Of a stretch of 64,000 bases of DNA, positions 36,489 through 44,885 are shown one piece after another. The notes beneath the pieces are model-generated. The model ran no database searches. It was not told where the DNA came from and saw only the letters and a list, made by a program, of their open reading frames with translations. Made by a program: the position numbers and the translations under genes. Positions within the stretch are counted from its first letter, which is position 1. Every line of letters begins with the position of its first letter. Source of the stretch: CAYSZB01 sp964435475 (lineage in GTDB: Bacteria; Chloroflexota; Anaerolineae; Anaerolineales; Anaerolineaceae); assembly GCA_964435475.1 (NCBI GenBank), contig CAYSZB010000002.1, forward strand, positions 1 to 64,000. Direction: 5' to 3'.

Positions 36489-37343
36489 TTAAAGTTTTGT
36501 TACAGACACCTCATCCCCGGTTTCTATTGAGGTCATGATTGCCTCAAGCAGCTGCACCGAAAAGATCCTCCGCTCTAAATGTGAAGGTATTGGGGTACCA
36601 TCTTCCATCGCCTGCACAAACGCCCGCATGCCGTTTAAATAACAATTCTGGTCATCCAGCACTATATGATTCAATGAAAGTCCATCTTCAAACAGCACCT
36701 CGGGCAATTCAAATCCTGGTTGCGAATGAAGGATCACCGGTCCTGTTGGATAATTTACGGTTGTGGTTACATTACCCTTATCCTGGACAACGCGAACGGA
36801 AACAGCCAGTATGCCAAAGACCAGCGCACACAGGTCGGTCAAGTGGCTGCCATAAAAGCGGTATCCACCATAAGGACTGTCAACATCCGCGCGGTAGGCA
36901 ATGATACCTGTCGTGGGGGATTTACGCCTTTCAATGAACTGTGCCAACTGTGGGTCAAAACACAGGGTGGACCCACCCACCACCGGGATGGCATTTTCCA
37001 GGCTGGCGGCTTTGATCGCCAAAGCCTCTTCAACGGTCAACGTAAAAGGTTTGTCGATGAAAACCGGCTTATTATGATTTATACACTGCATCGCCCGGTC
37101 AAAGTGCGAGCCAGCCAGCCGTGTGGTGAGCAGGACGGCATCACTGAGCTCGATCAACTCTTCAACACTATGGCATACATTTGGGATCCGGGCGGTTTCA
37201 CGCACATAGGAAATGCGTTCCGGTTCATCATCTGCAAAAATGAAGTCCACAGCATTCCAGGGAAATGCTTTTTGTATGTTGAAAATCGACCCAAAGAACT
37301 CTGCATGCTTGCTCTGGCTACCAATAATGCCCAACTTTTTCAT
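36489..37343 (-). CDS. Gfo/Idh/MocA-family oxidoreductase
   Basis: The 284-residue NAD(P)-dependent dehydrogenase has the Rossmann start KKLGIIGSQSKHAEFFGSIF and the family's substrate motif as VFIDKPFTLTVEEALAI (DKP for the usual EKP). It is shorter than the usual 330-390 residues. The ATG at 37343 is preferred because GGAG is eight bases upstream; a second ATG at 37349 is too close to it. It is divergent from the ABC importer and catabolic genes, so it probably belongs to the same pathway as an oxidase of the imported polyol or sugar. Confidence 0.85.
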   Translation of the reverse strand: MKKLGIIGSQSKHAEFFGSIFNIQKAFPWNAVDFIFADDEPERISYVRETARIPNVCHSVEELIELSDAVLLTTRLAGSHFDRAMQCINHNKPVFIDKPFTLTVEEALAIKAASLENAIPVVGGSTLCFDPQLAQFIERRKSPTTGIIAYRADVDSPYGGYRFYGSHLTDLCALVFGILAVSVRVVQDKGNVTTTVNYPTGPVILHSQPGFELPEVLFEDGLSLNHIVLDDQNCYLNGMRAFVQAMEDGTPIPSHLERRIFSVQLLEAIMTSIETGDEVSVTKL

Positions 37344-37658
37344 TTTCATTACTCCAAACTCACAAATTCAGCGATTTTGTTACTTATTCTTTGGCCCGAA
37401 CGTCAAAATCGCCATAATTCAGTAAATTTCAACCTGATTTTAACGACTACTTACCAAGTTAAAGCAATTTTAATGCGCTTTTATAAAATATAAGGATTTA
37501 ATGTTAGAATCTTTTCGTGATTAGAAATCATGAGCGATTATGAAGGATCTGAATGAAAGATGTAGGATGATTTCTGCTCGGGGTTGTTTCATCATGCCAA
37601 ATAATTTTAGATCCCGCTCGAAATTCAGAAAGAACCAATTAGAAAGGAGAAGATAATT
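37344..37658. promoter_or_regulatory. Divergent control region of the catabolic cluster
   Basis: TTAAAG at 37459-37464 and TATAAA at 37482-37487, 17 bases apart, form a plausible promoter for the rightward operon. TGATT-AGA-AATCA at 37518-37530 is a palindrome just downstream of the expected start and may be an operator. The remaining leader (about 130 bases) has a GATGA/TCATC-type fold potential. RBS AAAGGAG precedes the first gene. No regulator gene is encoded in the cluster. Confidence 0.45.
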
Positions 37659-38825
37659 ATGAAAAAGATCGTATTAGTTGTAGCAATTCTTGTTATGGCG
37701 CTTTCACTTGCCGGATGCAAGCCAAAAGCGGCTGAACCACAAGAAAAGATCATTATTGGAAGTATTCAAGACCTGTCTGGTGGCGCTTCTGAAGCCGGCA
37801 AGGCTAACGCCTGGGGTGCTGAATATGCGGTTAAAGTGATCAATGAAAACGGTGGTATTGATGGACGCCAGATCGAGATTATCACACTTGACTGCAAGAA
37901 CGACCTGAATGAAGGTATCAATGTCTACCGCAAGCTCGTTGATGAGTACAAGGTGGACGCCATCATTGGGCCACCCCTCTCAAACCCCGCCTCTGGTTGG
38001 GTTGAGCTTTCCGAAGAGGATCAGGTCCCGATCGTCGGGCATTTTGCTGATGAGATTACAACCACCAATCCCGATACCGGTGCTGTTTATCCCTTCATGT
38101 ATCTTGTTCAACCCAGCTGCGGTCAGCAGTCTGATGCGATTGCGAAATTTGCCATCGAGACTTTGGGTTTAAAAACATATGCCACCCTTTACAATACTGG
38201 TAATGCATTTGCCAAGGCGCACGCTATTCCCTTCATGAAATACGTGCGTGATCATGGCGGCAGTGTGGTGGCAGAGGAAACCTTCACCTGGACAGACACT
38301 GACTACAGCGCCCAGGCTTTGAAGATCGTTGCTGCCAATCCTGAAGCAGTCTTCCTTTCCGACTATGCCAACCAGGCAGCCACAGCTTATGATGCCCTGC
38401 GTGATGCCGGTTTCACCGGGGTCATCCTCGGCGCCAATACGCTTGCCCTACCCTTCCCCACCCTGGTCAAGAATGAGATCCATGACCTCTACTTCCTGCA
38501 GAACTACGACATGCTGAATCCGGAAACAAGGTGCTATGACCTTCACCAGACTTACATGAAGGAAGTTGGTTCCGAATATCCAAAGGCCAACGTTGGTTTC
38601 GGTTGGGATGCTGTCCAGGTTCTGGCAGCCGCCCTGGAAAAAGCCAAGGATCCGAAAGATGGTGTCGAGGTTCGTGAGATCCTCGAATCAACCAAGGGTG
38701 TCGAGATCTGCATGGGTGACATCACCATCAATCCCGCAACCCACCGTCCCACGACCCTGGGCATGCACATTGCAGTGTATGATGAAAATAATACAATGCA
38801 GATCCTGACCTTCGTGGAACCATAA
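37659..38825 (+). CDS. ABC importer substrate-binding lipoprotein, branched-chain amino acid (LivK) type
   Basis: The 388-residue lipoprotein (lipobox LAGC, Cys20) has the periplasmic-binding type I fold of LivK/amide-binding proteins: IIIGSIQDLSGGASEAGKAN, YAVKVINENGGIDGRQIEI and VDAIIGPPLSNPASG. LivK-like proteins bind amino acids, amides, urea or aromatic acids, so the ligand is not fixed by homology. The downstream enzymes argue for a sugar-acid, cyclitol or amino-sugar ligand. It is first in the importer operon, followed by a hairpin. Confidence 0.9.
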   Translation: MKKIVLVVAILVMALSLAGCKPKAAEPQEKIIIGSIQDLSGGASEAGKANAWGAEYAVKVINENGGIDGRQIEIITLDCKNDLNEGINVYRKLVDEYKVDAIIGPPLSNPASGWVELSEEDQVPIVGHFADEITTTNPDTGAVYPFMYLVQPSCGQQSDAIAKFAIETLGLKTYATLYNTGNAFAKAHAIPFMKYVRDHGGSVVAEETFTWTDTDYSAQALKIVAANPEAVFLSDYANQAATAYDALRDAGFTGVILGANTLALPFPTLVKNEIHDLYFLQNYDMLNPETRCYDLHQTYMKEVGSEYPKANVGFGWDAVQVLAAALEKAKDPKDGVEVREILESTKGVEICMGDITINPATHRPTTLGMHIAVYDENNTMQILTFVEP

Positions 38826-38865
38826 GATCTGTAGCGGTAAATTTTAATCAACCCCGAATCTCAAA

Positions 38866-38897
38866 GGGCGAGCGGAAATTCGCTCGCCCATTTTTTT
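38866..38897 (+). terminator. Hairpin between binding protein and permease genes
   Basis: A perfect 9-bp stem GGGCGAGCG/CGCTCGCCC (38866-38874 with 38881-38889) is followed by A and seven T residues, an apparently complete intrinsic terminator. The next gene's RBS (AGGAG) starts right after the T run, so partial read-through must feed the downstream genes. Confidence 0.88.
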
Positions 38898-38908
38898 AGG
38901 AGTATTGT

Positions 38909-39790
38909 ATGGTTTCTCAACTGATCGTTAATGGCATATCCATTGGGGCGGTTTATGCTTTGATAGCGGTAGGATTTGCGATCGTCTTCAGTATTATGCG
39001 CTTCAGTAACTTTGCCCATGGCGGCATGATAAGTGCCTGTGCATTCATCGGCTTTTATTTTCAACGCGCCTTTGATCCAGCCCCGCCATTCTACATTACC
39101 ATCCTGTTTACAGCGGTTTGCGGAATGGCAATTGCCATTTTGATCGACACGCTGGGATACAGCAGGATCCGCAAGAAGAAAAGTCCTGGTATCTATTACT
39201 TCTTAATGTCTTTGACTTTTGCCATCCTCATCGAACAGATCCTGACCGTGTTCTACGGCACCAATATGTATGGCTATCCCAAGGTCTTTCAAAATGAGAC
39301 CTTCATGATCGGCGACCTGCGTTTCAAAATTATGAACCTGGTTATACTGGGCGTATCTGTTGCCATGCTGATCGCTTTGATCCTTCTCATCAACAAGACC
39401 AAAGTTGGCCTGGCGATTCGCGCTGTGGCCATCAACGCTGAAGCCGGGAAGTTAATGGGCATCAATTCCGGAATGATCGTCACCCTCATCTTTGTGATCG
39501 CAGGGATCCTGGCAGGTGTATCTGGCGTGTTCCTGGGAGTTCAGTATTCGGTTTACCCGGCTGTTGGCTCGATTATGATGGTCAAAGGGTTCATTGCATC
39601 GGTAATTGGTGGACTGGGCAGCCTGAGTGGTGCAATTTTTGCTGCCCTGGCTTTGGGGCTCATTGAGATATTTCTTACATACTTCCTTGGCGCTCGCGAA
39701 ACCACTGTCATCATGTTCGCGATCATGCTGGCCTTCCTGTTCCTTAGGCCGCAGGGCATCTCGGGCAAGATCACGGAAGACAAGGTATAG
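38909..39790 (+). CDS. livH: ABC permease, LivH type
   Basis: The 293-residue permease has about eight transmembrane helices. It starts with the typical LivH N-terminus VNGISIGAVYALIAVGFAIV, then FSIMRFSNFAHGGMISACAF. The conserved AINAEAGKLMGIN coupling region and KGFIASVIGGLGSLSGAIFA are present. It pairs with the LivM-type permease 11 bases downstream. The symbol marks the family, not proven branched-chain amino acid transport. Confidence 0.92.
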   Translation: MVSQLIVNGISIGAVYALIAVGFAIVFSIMRFSNFAHGGMISACAFIGFYFQRAFDPAPPFYITILFTAVCGMAIAILIDTLGYSRIRKKKSPGIYYFLMSLTFAILIEQILTVFYGTNMYGYPKVFQNETFMIGDLRFKIMNLVILGVSVAMLIALILLINKTKVGLAIRAVAINAEAGKLMGINSGMIVTLIFVIAGILAGVSGVFLGVQYSVYPAVGSIMMVKGFIASVIGGLGSLSGAIFAALALGLIEIFLTYFLGARETTVIMFAIMLAFLFLRPQGISGKITEDKV

Positions 39791-39801
39791 GAGATCAACC
39801 C

Positions 39802-40713
39802 ATGAGCGCATATCAAACAGGTCTAATTATCCAGGTTTGCATAACAATTATTACCGTGGTGGCAGTCTTTGCCATGACAGGGTTGGCCGGCATGTTCTCC
39901 CTGGGGCAGGCAGCTTACATGGCTGTTGGTGCCTACATTACTTTTGTTCTTTATCGCGAGCTTGACATTTCATATTTCTTAACTGGTATCCTGGCGATCC
40001 TGATCAGTGTTTTCCTGGCATGGTTGATCGGCGCCCCTACGTTAAAACTCAGGCGCGACTTCTTTGCTCTGTTAACTGTGGGGTTCAGCCAGATGGTTGT
40101 TGCTGTGATCCTATTGTTTGAAAAATATACCAATGGTTCGATCGGCTTTTCCAAGATTCCCCGGGCAGATGGTTTGCTCTGGGTATCCCTGCTGATGACA
40201 GCCCTCATCATATTCTGGATCCGCAACCTGAAGTATTCACGTTTCGGCAGGATGTGCATTGCATTAAAGAATGATGAGGTGGCTGCCCGCAGCTTTGGTA
40301 TTGACGTCTATAAATTAAAGCTTAAGATCTACATCCTGGCTTCGGCCATTGCGGCCTTTGCTGGCATCCTGATGGCACTGCGCAACCGGGTGATCACCCC
40401 TGACTCGTTCGGTTGGGCCAGCTCTGCTGAAATGCAGATCTTTCTTTTCTTCGGTGGCACCAATAGCCTGACCGGTGCCATTCTATCTGCAACTGTTCTA
40501 AAAATGATCCCGGAATTTTTGCGCGGGATCAACCTGTTCGGTACCAGCCTGCAGGAATATCGCACCATTATTTACTGTATCATGATCATTATCGTGATCA
40601 ACTTCCGACCACAGGGTATCCTGGGTGAGGTTGAACTCACCACCAAGTGGATCAGGAAATTGTTCTCACGTTCTAAAGATAAAGCTGTTCAGAAAAGTGA
40701 AAATTATGAGTGA
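39802..40713 (+). CDS. livM: ABC permease, LivM type
   Basis: The 303-residue permease has the LivM hallmarks FAMTGLAGMFSLGQAAYMAV, GAPTLKLRRDFFALLTVGF, RMCIALKNDEVAARSFGIDV and FFGGTNSLTGAILSATVL. It lacks the N-terminal extension of the longer LivM proteins. Its stop overlaps the start of the ATPase gene, consistent with coupled translation. Confidence 0.92.
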   Translation: MSAYQTGLIIQVCITIITVVAVFAMTGLAGMFSLGQAAYMAVGAYITFVLYRELDISYFLTGILAILISVFLAWLIGAPTLKLRRDFFALLTVGFSQMVVAVILLFEKYTNGSIGFSKIPRADGLLWVSLLMTALIIFWIRNLKYSRFGRMCIALKNDEVAARSFGIDVYKLKLKIYILASAIAAFAGILMALRNRVITPDSFGWASSAEMQIFLFFGGTNSLTGAILSATVLKMIPEFLRGINLFGTSLQEYRTIIYCIMIIIVINFRPQGILGEVELTTKWIRKLFSRSKDKAVQKSENYE

Positions 40714-41485
40714 TGCCATTTTAACAACCCGCAATCTTTCCAAATCGTTTGGTGGGGTCGTCGCTGTCAAAGAATTCTCAATGGAGATCAAGCCCGGCAC
40801 GATTCGCGGCATTATTGGTCCCAATGGTGCAGGAAAGACCACCATTTTTAACCTGCTTTCCCGTATCTACAAGGAAGATGAAGGCCAGATCCAATTTGAC
40901 GGTCAGGAGATTACCACAAAGAACCAGATCGAAGTTGCCAGGATGGGTCTCTCACGCACATTCCAGAATACCCGGCTTTTTACGGGCTTGAACGTCCTGG
41001 ATAATGTAAAGGTCGCCCTGGATCATGCAGGACAGTACAGCCTGTTTTCTGCGTTGTTCATGCTTCCCTCGCGGGTCAAACAGGAAAGGCTGATCGAGAA
41101 CCAGGCGTTGGATTGCCTGAGGTTACTTAATCTTGACCAATACGCTAAAAACAAACCATCCAACCTGCCATATGGGCTACAACGGCGTGTGGAAATTGCC
41201 CGTGCATTGGCCAATAATCCAAAAGTGCTGTTGTTGGACGAACCGGCTGCCGGTCTCAACCCGGAAGAGATCTTCCAACTGATCGATTTCATCAAACACA
41301 TCCGTGACAAGTATCCCACCCTGGCGATCCTGATCATTGAACACAGGATGGAATTGATCATGAACCTGTGTGAGCATATATACGTGCAAGACTTTGGTTT
41401 TTCCATAGCGCAAGGTACACCGGCTCAAATACAAACTGATCCGAAAGTGCTGGCAGCATACCTGGGAGAGGAGGAAAGAGCATGA
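40706..41485 (+). CDS. livG: ABC ATPase, LivG type
   Basis: The 259-residue ATPase has Walker A GPNGAGKTTIF, the LivG-typical GLSRTFQNTRLFTGLNVLDN, signature LPYGLQRRVEIARAL and Walker B VLLLDEPAAGLNPEE. The ATG at 40706 lies inside the end of livM and gives the standard N-terminus (LTTRNLSKSFGGVVAVKEF). A much longer upstream frame overlaps livM and is rejected. Confidence 0.94.
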   Translation: MSDAILTTRNLSKSFGGVVAVKEFSMEIKPGTIRGIIGPNGAGKTTIFNLLSRIYKEDEGQIQFDGQEITTKNQIEVARMGLSRTFQNTRLFTGLNVLDNVKVALDHAGQYSLFSALFMLPSRVKQERLIENQALDCLRLLNLDQYAKNKPSNLPYGLQRRVEIARALANNPKVLLLDEPAAGLNPEEIFQLIDFIKHIRDKYPTLAILIIEHRMELIMNLCEHIYVQDFGFSIAQGTPAQIQTDPKVLAAYLGEEERA

Positions 41486-42201
41486 CGATCCTGGAAATTA
41501 CAGACCTGCGTGTTTCATATGGTTCGATCGAAGCGATCCATGGCGTCAACCTGAAGCTGGAAGAAGGCAAGATCACCGCCATCATTGGTTCAAATGGTGC
41601 CGGCAAAACCACGATCATCAACGCCATCTCCGGTATGGTGCATAGAAGCGGAAAGCTGCTTTACAAAGGGATGCCTCTTACCGACAAGACCAACAAGGTA
41701 GTCCAGCAAGGCATCATCCAGGTACCCGAGGGTAGAAAGATTTTTGCCGGGCTCACAGTTGAAGAAAACCTACGCCTTGGTGCTTATGCCCTGAAAGACC
41801 AGAGAAAGGTCATCGACTTGATCCATGACCAATATTGCCTTTTCCCCATCCTGAAAGACCGCAAGAACCAGGATGCCGGGACACTTTCCGGTGGCGAACA
41901 GCAGATGCTGGCAATCGCCCGTGGGCTGATGGCCAAACCCACCATACTGATGCTGGATGAACCTTCACTCGGGTTGGCACCCATAATCATCAACGATGTA
42001 TTTAAGACCATTCAAACCATCAAGGAAAATGGCGTGACGATCCTGCTGGTAGAGCAGAACGCAAAAAAGTCATTAAGCATCTGCGATTACGCCTATGTCA
42101 TCGAAAATGGTCATGCCATCCTGGAAGATACGGGAGAACGCCTGCTTAACAATGAAAAGGTTGCCATTGCTTACCTGGGCACAACCCGTGAAATGGAATA
42201 G
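41482..42201 (+). CDS. livF: ABC ATPase, LivF type
   Basis: The 239-residue ATPase has Walker A GSNGAGKTTIINAISG, the LivF-specific GIIQVPEGRKIFAGLTVEEN, signature LSGGEQQMLAIARGLM and Walker B ILMLDEPSLGLAP. An ATGA overlap couples it to livG. It completes a five-component importer immediately followed by catabolic genes on the same strand. Confidence 0.95.
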   Translation: MTILEITDLRVSYGSIEAIHGVNLKLEEGKITAIIGSNGAGKTTIINAISGMVHRSGKLLYKGMPLTDKTNKVVQQGIIQVPEGRKIFAGLTVEENLRLGAYALKDQRKVIDLIHDQYCLFPILKDRKNQDAGTLSGGEQQMLAIARGLMAKPTILMLDEPSLGLAPIIINDVFKTIQTIKENGVTILLVEQNAKKSLSICDYAYVIENGHAILEDTGERLLNNEKVAIAYLGTTREME

Positions 42202-42222
42202 ATCAACTACAGGAGAATAATT

Positions 42223-42990
42223 ATGGAACAAAAGCATATAAAAGTAGAAAAACTCGACGTTCATGTCTTTGATACCCGTCTTGAAATGGGGCAGGCAGCT
42301 GCCCACGAGGCTGTAAACCGGATCAATCGCTTTATTGCTGAAAAAGGCGAGGCTACCGTAATTTTTGCTGCCGCACCTTCCCAAAATGAAATGCTCGCCG
42401 CGCTCAAGGATGCCGATGTGGATTGGACCAAAGTGCGTGCCCTCCACATGGACGAATATATCGGGCTGCCAGTCGATCACCCGGCTGGGTTTGGCAACTT
42501 CCTGCGCCGGGCGATCTTTGATCACCTGCCTTTCAAAGAGATCCACTACCTGTATGACAACCAGGTGGAGCCGGAAGTGGTTTGCCAGCGCTATTCGGCC
42601 CTCATAGCACAGTATCCCCCGGACCTTGTGCTCTTGGGCGTAGGTGAAAACGGTCACCTGGCATTCAACGACCCGGCGGTGGCGGATTTTAACGACCCCC
42701 TGGCAGTCAAGATCGTTGAGCTGGATGATGTGTGCCGCACGCAGCAGGTCAATGATGGCTGTTTTGCCACCTTTGACGACGTCCCCAAAAGGGCGATCAC
42801 CATTACCATGAGTGCAATAATGAATGTCAAACAGACTGTGTGTGTGGTTCCCGGCAAGTTGAAAGCCCCGGCGATCAATGCCATGCTCAATGGTGAGATC
42901 ACCACCCACTGCCCGGCTTCCATATTAAGAACACATGATCATTCAGATTTGTATCTTGACAAGGATAGCGCAAGCCTTGCCCTCAAGTAA
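42223..42990 (+). CDS. NagB-like (glucosamine-6-phosphate deaminase family) protein with altered active site
   Basis: The 255-residue protein is related to NagB/6-phosphogluconolactonase: HMDEYIGLPVDHPAGFGNFL (Asp77) and GVGENGHLAFNDP (141-151). Compared with E. coli NagB, the position of Asp141 holds Asn143 and Glu148 is replaced by Asp150. The phosphate loop (normally LPTGGTP) reads FAAAPSQ. It is therefore unlikely to be a standard glucosamine-6-phosphate deaminase. An isomerase or deaminase acting on an unphosphorylated sugar or cyclitol derivative is my inference from this and from its place between an importer and a hydrolase. Confidence 0.85.
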   Translation: MEQKHIKVEKLDVHVFDTRLEMGQAAAHEAVNRINRFIAEKGEATVIFAAAPSQNEMLAALKDADVDWTKVRALHMDEYIGLPVDHPAGFGNFLRRAIFDHLPFKEIHYLYDNQVEPEVVCQRYSALIAQYPPDLVLLGVGENGHLAFNDPAVADFNDPLAVKIVELDDVCRTQQVNDGCFATFDDVPKRAITITMSAIMNVKQTVCVVPGKLKAPAINAMLNGEITTHCPASILRTHDHSDLYLDKDSASLALK

Positions 42991-43021
42991 ACAGCAATAC
43001 CAAATAAAAGGAGAAAATAAC

Positions 43022-43768
43022 ATGCTTACATACGAAATGACCGCAGATGAAATAATGAAACTGGACCCGGATCTAGCAATTATCCCGGTTGGTTCACTGG
43101 AACAGCACGGACCCCACATGCCAATCATGACCGATTGGGCGATCGCTGAAGCATTCGGTAAGGGTGTGGCTGAAAAAACCGGCGGATTCCTCATCCCGGC
43201 CTTACCCATCAGCACCTGCCGTGAGCAAATGGGCAAGAAAGGCAGCGTCTGGATGGAACCGGTCACCTTCTACAACATGATGACCGATATCATTATGTCT
43301 CTTAAAACCCAGGGGTTCAAGAAAGTATGCATCATCCAGTGCCACGGTGGTATTTTTATCATGACACCTATCGTTCGCGATCTGAATGCCAAGTTCAATC
43401 CCGACCTGATGGTCGTCAATATCGATACCATGTCCATCTACCCCATCCTGCAAAAAGAAGGCCTGGTCGAAACGACCAACGAACTGCATGCTGGCGAGTT
43501 GGAAACCTCCAAGATGCTTCACCTCCATCCTCATACCGTGCATATGGACCGCGTGGTTGATTTCGTTCCCACTGTTTCCAGGCCTATGTTGAACTATGGC
43601 AGCATTTTCCGGGCAACACCCATGGGTGTATGGGGCGAACCTTCCTATGCCACTGCAGAAAAAGGCAAGAAACTGGTCGAACGTTCCATCGAGATCGCAA
43701 TCGATCAAATGAATGCTATCTTTGCTTACATGGAAAAAAAGGAGAAGTTCAATTACAGCTACTTCTAA
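43022..43768 (+). CDS. Creatininase-family metallohydrolase
   Basis: The 248-residue protein has the creatininase metal motifs: GSLEQHGPHMPIMTD (Glu27, His29, Asp38 with the exact creatininase spacing), QCHGG (His108) and HAGELETS (156-163). Members hydrolyse cyclic amides; a Thermotoga member (IolN) opens the carbocyclic ring of a keto-inositol, according to published inositol pathway work as I recall it. With two Gfo/Idh enzymes and KDG/KDPG genes nearby, ring opening of a keto-cyclitol is plausible. The ATG at 43022 follows AAAGGAG; an earlier in-frame ATG overlaps the previous gene. Confidence 0.9.
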   Translation: MLTYEMTADEIMKLDPDLAIIPVGSLEQHGPHMPIMTDWAIAEAFGKGVAEKTGGFLIPALPISTCREQMGKKGSVWMEPVTFYNMMTDIIMSLKTQGFKKVCIIQCHGGIFIMTPIVRDLNAKFNPDLMVVNIDTMSIYPILQKEGLVETTNELHAGELETSKMLHLHPHTVHMDRVVDFVPTVSRPMLNYGSIFRATPMGVWGEPSYATAEKGKKLVERSIEIAIDQMNAIFAYMEKKEKFNYSYF

Positions 43769-43789
43769 GTCACAACACCTGGAGATCTT

Positions 43790-44806
43790 ATGAACGAAAA
43801 TGAACTGCTTGACCTGATGACTACCCCATCGCCACGCCTCGTCGAGGATGTTAAGAGGATAGATGGGGATATCATGATCCTGGGTTGCGGTGGAAAGATC
43901 GGTCCCTCGCTGGCGATCACCGCTAAAAGGGCGATCGACCAGGCAGGGTTGAACAAGAAAGTCATCGGGGTATCCTTGTTTGACTATCCCGATGCGCCCC
44001 AGGCGATGCGCAATGCCGGCATTGAAGTGATCGAGGCTGACCTCTTGGACTCAGCTCAATTAGCCAGTCTGCCCGATATTAAACACATCATCTACATGGT
44101 CGGACGCAAATTTGGCACCTACAAGAACCAGTCCCTGACCTGGGCAATCAATGTATTGCTCCCTGCCCGGGTCTGCGAACGATTCCCCTACGCCAACATG
44201 GTCTCTTTTTCGACCGGTAATGTCTACAGTTATGCCAACATCAACAGCGGCGGTGCGGTTGAAGATGAGTTGCCAGTGCCGGTTGGTGAATATGGTCAGA
44301 CCTGCCTGGGTCGTGAACGTGTCCTAGAATATTATGCCGAGTTGCACAACAACCCGATGTTGATATTCCGCCTGAATTACGCCATCGACATGCGCTACGG
44401 AGTGCTTTTTGACCTGGCAAAGAATATCATGGATGGAACGCCGATTAACCTGGAGATTGGTTATTTTAACTGCATCTGGCAGGGTGACGTATGCGAGTAT
44501 GCCATCCGCTCCCTGTTGCACACCAGCAACCCGCCCTGCATTCTCAATGTGACCGGACCGGAAAGCATTGGCATTCGTTGGGCAGCCCAAACTATGGGAA
44601 AATTGCTGGGCAAGGAACCATTTTTCGTTGGTGATCCCAATCCACACAAAGCCCTGTATAGCAACACCTCAAAACTGAATTATCTTATGGGCTACCCCAA
44701 TTTGCCTCTCCAAAAAATGATGGCAATGGTTGCTGATTGGGTGAAGACTGGTGGCAAATTTATCAATGCGCCAACCCATTTTGAATCTACCGATGGCAAC
44801 TACTGA
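43790..44806 (+). CDS. NAD-dependent epimerase/dehydratase-like protein lacking the SDR lysine
   Basis: The 338-residue extended-SDR fold protein has a nucleotide-binding loop GCGGKIG (32-38), VSFSTGNVYSY (138-148) and the expected tyrosine in EYGQTCLGRERVLEYYAE. The canonical YxxxK is YGQTC here, so the catalytic Lys is replaced by Cys172 while Tyr168 remains. It may act as an epimerase or isomerase with altered chemistry. It starts 21 bases after the creatininase-family gene and is certainly part of the same operon. Confidence 0.85.
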   Translation: MNENELLDLMTTPSPRLVEDVKRIDGDIMILGCGGKIGPSLAITAKRAIDQAGLNKKVIGVSLFDYPDAPQAMRNAGIEVIEADLLDSAQLASLPDIKHIIYMVGRKFGTYKNQSLTWAINVLLPARVCERFPYANMVSFSTGNVYSYANINSGGAVEDELPVPVGEYGQTCLGRERVLEYYAELHNNPMLIFRLNYAIDMRYGVLFDLAKNIMDGTPINLEIGYFNCIWQGDVCEYAIRSLLHTSNPPCILNVTGPESIGIRWAAQTMGKLLGKEPFFVGDPNPHKALYSNTSKLNYLMGYPNLPLQKMMAMVADWVKTGGKFINAPTHFESTDGNY

Positions 44807-44885
44807 AAGATGCGATTCACGAAATAATCGCAAAGATAAGTCGGTTGCTTCATTTACATTGAAAAATTAACTTAAGGAGTTTCAA

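Noticed and set aside
40625..40705. N-terminal extension of the LivG-type ATPase
   Set aside because: It overlaps livM out of frame and is not family-like. The ATG at 40706 gives the normal N-terminus.
37659..42201. Plain branched-chain amino acid importer
   Set aside because: The family match is real, but the operon continues into sugar-acid catabolism, so the ligand is left open and the gene symbols denote family only.
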